Shown one piece after another: positions 60,314 through 64,000 of a DNA stretch of 64,000 bases (positions are counted from its first letter, which is position 1; each line of letters opens with the position of its first letter). The notes beneath the pieces were generated by a model. That model ran no database searches, was not told where the DNA came from, and saw nothing but the letters and a program-made list of their open reading frames with translations. The stretch spans positions 3,472,001-3,536,000 of the forward strand of contig NZ_CP026730.1 of NCBI RefSeq assembly GCF_003369795.1, written 5' to 3'. The position numbers and the translations under genes are program-made. The stretch is from Streptomyces sp. CB09001. Its GTDB lineage: Bacteria > Actinomycetota > Actinomycetes > Streptomycetales > Streptomycetaceae.

Positions 60314-61957
60314 ATGTCGACCGACCAGAGAACCGAGCAGACGGCCGATCAGACGACCGAGCAGACCACCGAGCGACAGCCCCTGCACCGGCGCGAGCAC
60401 CGGGGCCAGTGGAGCGCCGAGGAGCGCATCGAGGAACTCGGCCTGATCAAGCAGGCCGCCCGGCACGGCGACCCGACGGCCACCGAACGGCAGCACGCCA
60501 AGGGGAAGCTCACCGCCCACGAACGGATCGAACTCCTGCTCGACGAGGGGTCGTTCACCGAGGTCGAGATGTTGCGCCGGCACCGCGCCACCGGCTTCGG
60601 ACTCGAGAAGAAGCGCCCCTACACCGACGGCGTGATCACCGGCTGGGGCACCGTCCACGGCCGCACGGTCTTCGTGTACGCCCACGACTTCCGGGTGTTC
60701 GGCGGCGCCCTCGGCGAAGCGCACGCACTGAAGATCCACAAGATCATGGACATGGCGATCTCGGCCGGCGCGCCCCTGGTGTCGCTCAACGACGGAGCGG
60801 GCGCCCGCATCCAGGAGGGCGTCTGCGCGCTCGCCGGCTACGGCGGCATCTTCCAGCGCAACACCAGGGCCTCCGGCGTGATCCCGCAGATCAGCGTGAT
60901 GCTCGGCCCCTGCGCGGGCGGCGCCGCCTATTCACCGGCGCTGACCGACTTCGTCTTCATGGTCCGCGACATCGCGCAGATGTTCATCACCGGCCCGGAC
61001 GTGGTGAAGGCGGTGACGGGCGAAGAGATCAGCCAGGACGCCCTCGGCGGCGCCGACGTCCACGCCACCGCCTCCGGCGTCGCCCACTTCGCCTACGACG
61101 ACGTGCACGGCTGCCTGGAGGACGTACGCCACCTGCTGTCCCTGCTGCCCTCCAACAACCGCGAACTGCCACCGGCCGCGCCCGGCTCCGACCCGGCCGA
61201 CCGGCGCACCGACCGGCTGCTGGAGATCGTCCCCGACGACCCCGGCCGGGTCTACGACATCCGCGCCGTCATCGAGGAGATCGTCGACGACGGCGACTAC
61301 TTCGAGGTGCACCCCGGCTGGGCGACCAACATGGTGTGCGCCCTGTCCCGGCTCGACGGCGAGGTCGTGGGCATCGTCGCCAACCAACCCACGTCGTACG
61401 CCGGGGTCCTGGACATCGACGCGAGTGAAAAGGCCGCGCGGTTCGTGCAGTTCTGCGACGCCTTCAACATCCCGCTGGTGACGCTGATCGACGTCCCGGG
61501 CTTCCTGCCCGGCGTCGACCAGGAGCACAACGGCATCATCCGGCGCGGGGCCAAGCTGCTGTACGCCTACTGCAACGCCACCGTGCCGCGCGTCTCCCTC
61601 GTGCTGCGCAAGGCCTACGGCGGCGCGTACATCGTGATGGACTCCCGCTCCATCGGCTCCGACCTGGCGCTGGCCTGGCCCTCCAACGAGATCGCGGTGA
61701 TGGGCGCCGAGGGCGCCGCCAATGTCATCTTCCGCCGGGAGATCGCCGCGTCGGACGACCCCGAGGGCACCCGCGCGCAGAAGATCAAGGAGTACCAGGC
61801 GGAGCTGATGCATCCGTACTACGCCGCCGAACGCGGCCTCATCGACGACGTGATCGACCCGCGGGACACGCGGCGCGCCCTCGTCGGGGCCCTGTCGATG
61901 CTGCGCAGCAAACAGGCCGACCTGCCGTGCCGCAAGCACGGCAACCCCCCGCAGTGA
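60314..61957 (+). CDS. Acyl-CoA carboxylase beta subunit (carboxyltransferase)
   Basis: 547 residues, the standard length. ATERQHAKGKLTAHERIELLLDEGSF, then GGAYSPALTDFVFMV, FITGPDVVKAVTGEEIS and the C-terminal GFLPGVDQEHNGIIRRGAKLLYAYCNATVPRVSLVLRKAYGGAYIVMDS and GAANVIFRREI are the AccD/PccB signature. It transfers the carboxyl of biotin to acetyl- or propionyl-CoA; the residue that selects substrate was not analysed. With the alpha subunit (45614) and epsilon subunit (61954) it forms a pathway-specific malonyl-CoA supply, comparable to jadN/jadJ. Confidence 0.95.
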   Translation: MSTDQRTEQTADQTTEQTTERQPLHRREHRGQWSAEERIEELGLIKQAARHGDPTATERQHAKGKLTAHERIELLLDEGSFTEVEMLRRHRATGFGLEKKRPYTDGVITGWGTVHGRTVFVYAHDFRVFGGALGEAHALKIHKIMDMAISAGAPLVSLNDGAGARIQEGVCALAGYGGIFQRNTRASGVIPQISVMLGPCAGGAAYSPALTDFVFMVRDIAQMFITGPDVVKAVTGEEISQDALGGADVHATASGVAHFAYDDVHGCLEDVRHLLSLLPSNNRELPPAAPGSDPADRRTDRLLEIVPDDPGRVYDIRAVIEEIVDDGDYFEVHPGWATNMVCALSRLDGEVVGIVANQPTSYAGVLDIDASEKAARFVQFCDAFNIPLVTLIDVPGFLPGVDQEHNGIIRRGAKLLYAYCNATVPRVSLVLRKAYGGAYIVMDSRSIGSDLALAWPSNEIAVMGAEGAANVIFRREIAASDDPEGTRAQKIKEYQAELMHPYYAAERGLIDDVIDPRDTRRALVGALSMLRSKQADLPCRKHGNPPQ

Positions 61958-62229
61958 GCGGGACCGACGGCGCGGACGCCACCGACGGGACCGCGGTCGT
62001 CCGGATCCTGCGGGGCCGGCCCACCCCCGCCGAGATCGCCGCCCTCACCAGCGTCCTGCTCGCCCACGCCGCCGCCCTCGGCGCCGTCCCGCCCGGCCCG
62101 CCCCGCCCCCGGCCGACCGCGGGCTGGCGCCGCCCGGAACGCGCCGCCGCGCACCGCGACCCCCGCGGCTGGCACACCGCCGGCGGCCCGGGCGGCCGCC
62201 CACCCCACGGAAAGGACCTCGCCCCATGA
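61954..62229 (+). CDS. Acyl-CoA carboxylase epsilon subunit
   Basis: 91 residues from GTG 61954, overlapping the beta-subunit stop (GTGA). VVRILRGRPTPAEIAALTSVLLAHAAA is the signature of actinobacterial AccE/PccE epsilon subunits, which stimulate the alpha/beta complex. The second half (PRPRPTAGWRRPERAAAHRD) is Pro/Arg-rich and disordered. It overlaps the following SnoaL-like gene by ATGA. Complexes with an epsilon subunit are a hallmark of Streptomyces and mycobacterial carboxylases; here all three subunit genes are within one cluster. Confidence 0.92.
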   Translation: MSGTDGADATDGTAVVRILRGRPTPAEIAALTSVLLAHAAALGAVPPGPPRPRPTAGWRRPERAAAHRDPRGWHTAGGPGGRPPHGKDLAP

Positions 62230-62798
62230 CCCGCCCACCCTCCGGCCCCGTCGCCGGCCCGGACACGGTCACCCTCGCCCGGGCCGAATTCGACGCCCTG
62301 CGCGCCCAGGTCCGGGCACTGAGCGACCGGACGGAGATCGCCGGACTGGTCGACCGCTACGTCACCCTGCTGGACACCCAGGACGAGAACGGTTTCGACG
62401 ACGGCTGGCCCGCGGAGGTCTTCACCGAGGACTGCCTGCTGGAGTTCCCCGTCGGCACGCTGGAAGGACGGGAGGGCGCCGCCGCCTTCCACTTCGACCG
62501 CAAGTCCCGGTTCGCCCGCACCCATCACCTGGCGTCCAACTACGGCATCACCACCGACGGCGACACCGCCCGGATCCGCGTCCACCTCGTCGCCTCGCAC
62601 GTGCACCACGAGGACGGCCCCGACCCCGGCGGCCGCTTCGACATCGGCGGCCACAGCGCGGCCGAGGCGGTCCGCACCCCCGACGGCTGGCGGATCCACC
62701 GCTGGCGGTTCCACCTGACGTGGTCGGACGGGGCCGGCCCGCGACCCGGTCCCGAAGCGCACGCCCTGCGCGCCTCCCAGCCCCGCCCCCGCACCTGA
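62226..62798 (+). CDS. Third SnoaL-like/NTF2-fold protein
   Basis: 190 residues. Closest in pattern to the protein at 35936: EIAGLVDRYVTLLDTQDENGF, EDCLLEFPVGTLEGREGAAAFHFDRKSRFARTHHLASNYGI, and VHLVASHVHHEDGPDPGGRFDIGG, with the same SHVHH pair. NTF2-like fold; the His/Asp pattern suits a cyclase, dehydratase or hydroxylase. Starts inside the epsilon-subunit stop (ATGA). The pair of related genes at both ends of the cluster suggests duplication followed by separate roles. Confidence 0.82.
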   Translation: MTRPPSGPVAGPDTVTLARAEFDALRAQVRALSDRTEIAGLVDRYVTLLDTQDENGFDDGWPAEVFTEDCLLEFPVGTLEGREGAAAFHFDRKSRFARTHHLASNYGITTDGDTARIRVHLVASHVHHEDGPDPGGRFDIGGHSAAEAVRTPDGWRIHRWRFHLTWSDGAGPRPGPEAHALRASQPRPRT

Positions 62799-62802
62799 CC
62801 GA

Positions 62803-62844
62803 CCCGCACCCGCACCCGCACCCGCACCCGCACCCGCACCCGCA
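62803..62844. repeat. Seven CCCGCA hexanucleotide repeats
   Basis: Seven perfect CCCGCA units end 20 bases before the start codon of the terminal carrier protein, just before its GAAAGGAC ribosome site. The array lies in a non-coding spacer; unit number could change spacer length by slippage. Confidence 0.95.
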
Positions 62845-62864
62845 CCCGACGAAAGGACACCACC

Positions 62865-63191
62865 GTGCCGGGCAACCCAGTCACCCTCGACACCGACGCC
62901 CTGCGAGACCTCCACGGCGCGGCCCGCGTGCGGGCCTTCGAGACGTTCCTGTGCCGCAGCCTGGCACCCCACCTCCACGTCCCGCCGGCCCACCGGGTCT
63001 CCCTGACCCGGCCGCTGTACGCCCAGGGCATCGACTCGCTGACCGCGCTGGCCCTCCAGCGCACCCTGGAGTCGGCGCTGGGAATTCCCGTCCCCTCGCA
63101 CCAGCTGCTGCGGGAACAGACCGTCGGGGAACTCGCCGCCGTCCTCAGCACCACGACGGAGCGGGCGGCTCCCGAGGAGGCCACCGGCTGA
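62865..63191 (+). CDS. Second orphan acyl carrier protein
   Basis: 108 residues from GTG 62865 with GAAAGGAC upstream. An ACP fold with the phosphopantetheine serine S58 in LYAQGIDSLTALALQRTLE (GxDSL, the modular-PKS form), an amphipathic start (DALRDLHGAARVRAFETFLCRSLAPHLH) and a C-terminal helix end (EQTVGELAAVLS). It differs from the type II ACP at 52994. The nearby PPTase would load it. No catalytic partner is visible, so its cargo is unknown. It is the last gene of the cluster before the terminator. Confidence 0.9.
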   Translation: MPGNPVTLDTDALRDLHGAARVRAFETFLCRSLAPHLHVPPAHRVSLTRPLYAQGIDSLTALALQRTLESALGIPVPSHQLLREQTVGELAAVLSTTTERAAPEEATG

Positions 63192-63273
63192 TCACCGGCC
63201 GCCGGACGACGGCCCTGTGAGTAAAGTCTCAGACCCCGGGAGCGGTCCGCTCCGCGGCCCGGCGCACAGCAGA

Positions 63274-63310
63274 ACGGGGCGGCATCTTCACGATGCCGCC
63301 CCGTCTTTTT
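63274..63310 (+). terminator. Strong intrinsic terminator at the right end of the cluster
   Basis: A perfect 13-bp stem (63274-63286 with 63292-63304), five-base loop TTCAC, then TTTTT (63306-63310). It ends the polyketide transcript and prevents read-through into the convergent tRNA. Confidence 0.95.
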
Positions 63311-63338
63311 GCGTATCCAGAGCATCTGCCATGCTCCG

Positions 63339-63425
63339 TGGTGCGCGAGGGGGGAGTTGAACCCCCACGCCCTTGCGGGCACTGGAACCTGAATCCAGCG
63401 CGTCTGCCTATTCCGCCACCCGCGC
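63339..63425 (-). tRNA. tRNA-Leu, anticodon CAG
   Basis: The 84-base body is 63425-63342 on the minus strand with an encoded CCA at 63341-63339. Acceptor stem GCGCGGG pairs with CTCGCGC (one G.U pair), the anticodon stem CTGGA/TCCAG frames the loop TTCAGGT with anticodon CAG (bases 63391-63389), a long variable arm (GCCCGCAAGGGC) marks it as a class II tRNA, and the T arm GGGGG TTCAACT CCCCC is complete. Reads CUG codons. Confidence 0.97.
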
Positions 63426-63951
63426 ATTGGGTGTGTCTTCCGGGCCTTTCCTTGCGGTCCGGCGCCTTCCGACACGAGAACATTAGCACGCTGGAAGGGG
63501 TCGATTCACATCCCTTTCCCCTGGCGGACCGGGGCGCCCGACCTCCTTCGGGCACTCGTCCCGGTCCGTGGCCGTTCACGTATCAACCTCGTACCGGTCC
63601 GGCCCGTCTCCCCAGGAGCCGGTGGGGGAGCGCGGTCAGGTGCGGGACACTGGTCTGCGGCCGCCTCTACGATCCTGGGCATGAGTTACCTGCGGGAGCG
63701 CATCCCGAAGGTCCGCGGGAGTTCGAAGGGGAGCTCCGGCGGGAACTCCGTCAGGCGTCGACACCCGTCGACCGGGCCGACAGGGGGAACCAGCCGATCG
63801 ACCGGCGCGTGGATACGATCAGTAAGCAGTACCAGGTGGGCAGTGCACGGACGCAGGGCACTGCGCGAGGCAGCACGGCGCAACGCAGCACGACGCAAGG
63901 CAGCAGCACGCAAGGCAGTCGACAGGACGGCAGCGACGGAGGAGGTGCCCC
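63426..63951. promoter_or_regulatory. Intergenic region between tRNA-Leu and fhaA with low-complexity repeats
   Basis: 526 bases with no gene I can support. The tRNA promoter must lie on the minus strand between about 63430 and 63520; TAATGT (63487-63482) could be its -10. The stretch 63842-63930 repeats GGCAGCACG and CGCAAGGCAG and looks like a long leader of fhaA. GATACGATC near 63811 is a -10-like candidate for that gene. Confidence 0.4.
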
Positions 63952-64000
63952 ATGGGAGTCCTGAAGAAGTTCGAGCAGCGTCTCGAAGGTCTGGTCAACG
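63952..64000 (+). CDS. fhaA: Start of FHA-domain protein FhaA, cut by the window edge
   Basis: Sixteen residues are visible, MGVLKKFEQRLEGLVN, preceded by GGAGGAGGT. That start is characteristic of actinobacterial FhaA, whose N-terminal DUF3662 domain precedes a C-terminal phosphothreonine-binding FHA domain. FhaA is the first gene of the conserved origin-proximal block with fhaB, pstP, rodA/ftsW, pbpA and pknB-type kinases that controls cell-wall growth. The rest lies outside the window. Confidence 0.8.
   Translation, partial: MGVLKKFEQRLEGLVN

Noticed and set aside
30526..63191. TTA codons that would place the cluster under bldA control.
   Set aside because: By eye I found no in-frame TTA codon in the cluster genes I checked, but a systematic count was not possible.
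29500..63425. An integrative element with tRNA-Leu as attachment site.
   Set aside because: No integrase, excisionase or transfer gene was found and no repeat of the tRNA 3' end was seen at the left border.
63681..64000. A plus-strand open frame beginning MSYLRERIPKV between the tRNA and fhaA.
   Set aside because: It reads through low-complexity repeats into fhaA in another frame and has no recognisable domain or ribosome site.

Overview
The window is very high in GC, uses GTG and TTG starts freely, and carries many overlapping ATGA or GTGA stop/start pairs. Together with the gene families present this points to a Streptomyces chromosome. Both flanks look like conserved core sequence near the replication origin. 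The left flank has NarL-type regulator, paired Ser/Thr kinases, bpa, an ABC pair, moeA, bkdCBA-bkdR, paaN and so on, in an order that resembles what I recall for the SCO3817-SCO3844 part of S. coelicolor. The right edge is a tRNA-Leu(CAG) followed by the start of fhaA. A perfect 14-bp ParB site (parS) at 11166-11179 independently supports an origin-proximal position, because Streptomyces parS sites cluster around oriC.

Layout: 1-10 kb holds regulators, two divergent PknB-type kinases, the proteasome activator bpa, a quinone reductase and a DrrAB-type exporter. 10-18 kb holds a K+ channel, molybdenum cofactor genes, and the branched-chain keto acid dehydrogenase operon bkdABC with its divergent Lrp-type regulator. 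18-29.5 kb holds a TetR/3-hydroxyacyl-CoA dehydrogenase pair divergent from paaN, an RNA methyltransferase, membrane proteins, a rhodanese, a J-domain protein, a DUF2252 protein and a secreted intradiol dioxygenase fused to a chitin/cellulose-binding module.

From about 29.5 to 63.2 kb lies a complete type II polyketide gene cluster of the angucycline class. It opens with a regulatory block (AfsA-type hotdog protein, epimerase-like reductase, atypical OmpR-type regulator resembling JadR1, ScbR-like TetR, second TetR, and a zinc-finger/HTH pair like OvmZ/OvmW). Next come accessory redox and cyclase-fold genes, an antiporter, a hemerythrin, an MFS exporter with a tandem-MarR regulator, and a flavin-dependent halogenase with its flavin reductase. 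The core follows the canonical angucycline order oxygenase E, cyclase F, KS-alpha, CLF, ACP, ketoreductase D, aromatase L, and an oxygenase-reductase fusion of the PgaM type that carries its own internal ribosome site. A dedicated acyl-CoA carboxylase (alpha at one end; beta and epsilon at the other), a phosphopantetheinyl transferase, two unusual extra carrier proteins and a questin-oxidase-like protein complete it. No glycosyltransferase or deoxysugar gene is visible, so I infer a probably chlorinated, oxidatively modified, non-glycosylated angucyclinone.

Regulation visible in the sequence: an inverted repeat CAGACNNGTCTG sits between promoter hexamers upstream of the regulator, of the AfsA-like gene (one mismatch) and upstream of the ScbR-like gene, suggesting one autoregulated butyrolactone circuit. 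In the core flank a second operator, ACCGATYGTTCGGT, is shared by the bkdA/bkdR and paaH/paaN intergenic regions. Strong intrinsic terminators stand just upstream of two biosynthetic transcription units. I saw no insertion sequence, integrase, CRISPR array or second copy of the tRNA end that would explain how the cluster entered this locus.
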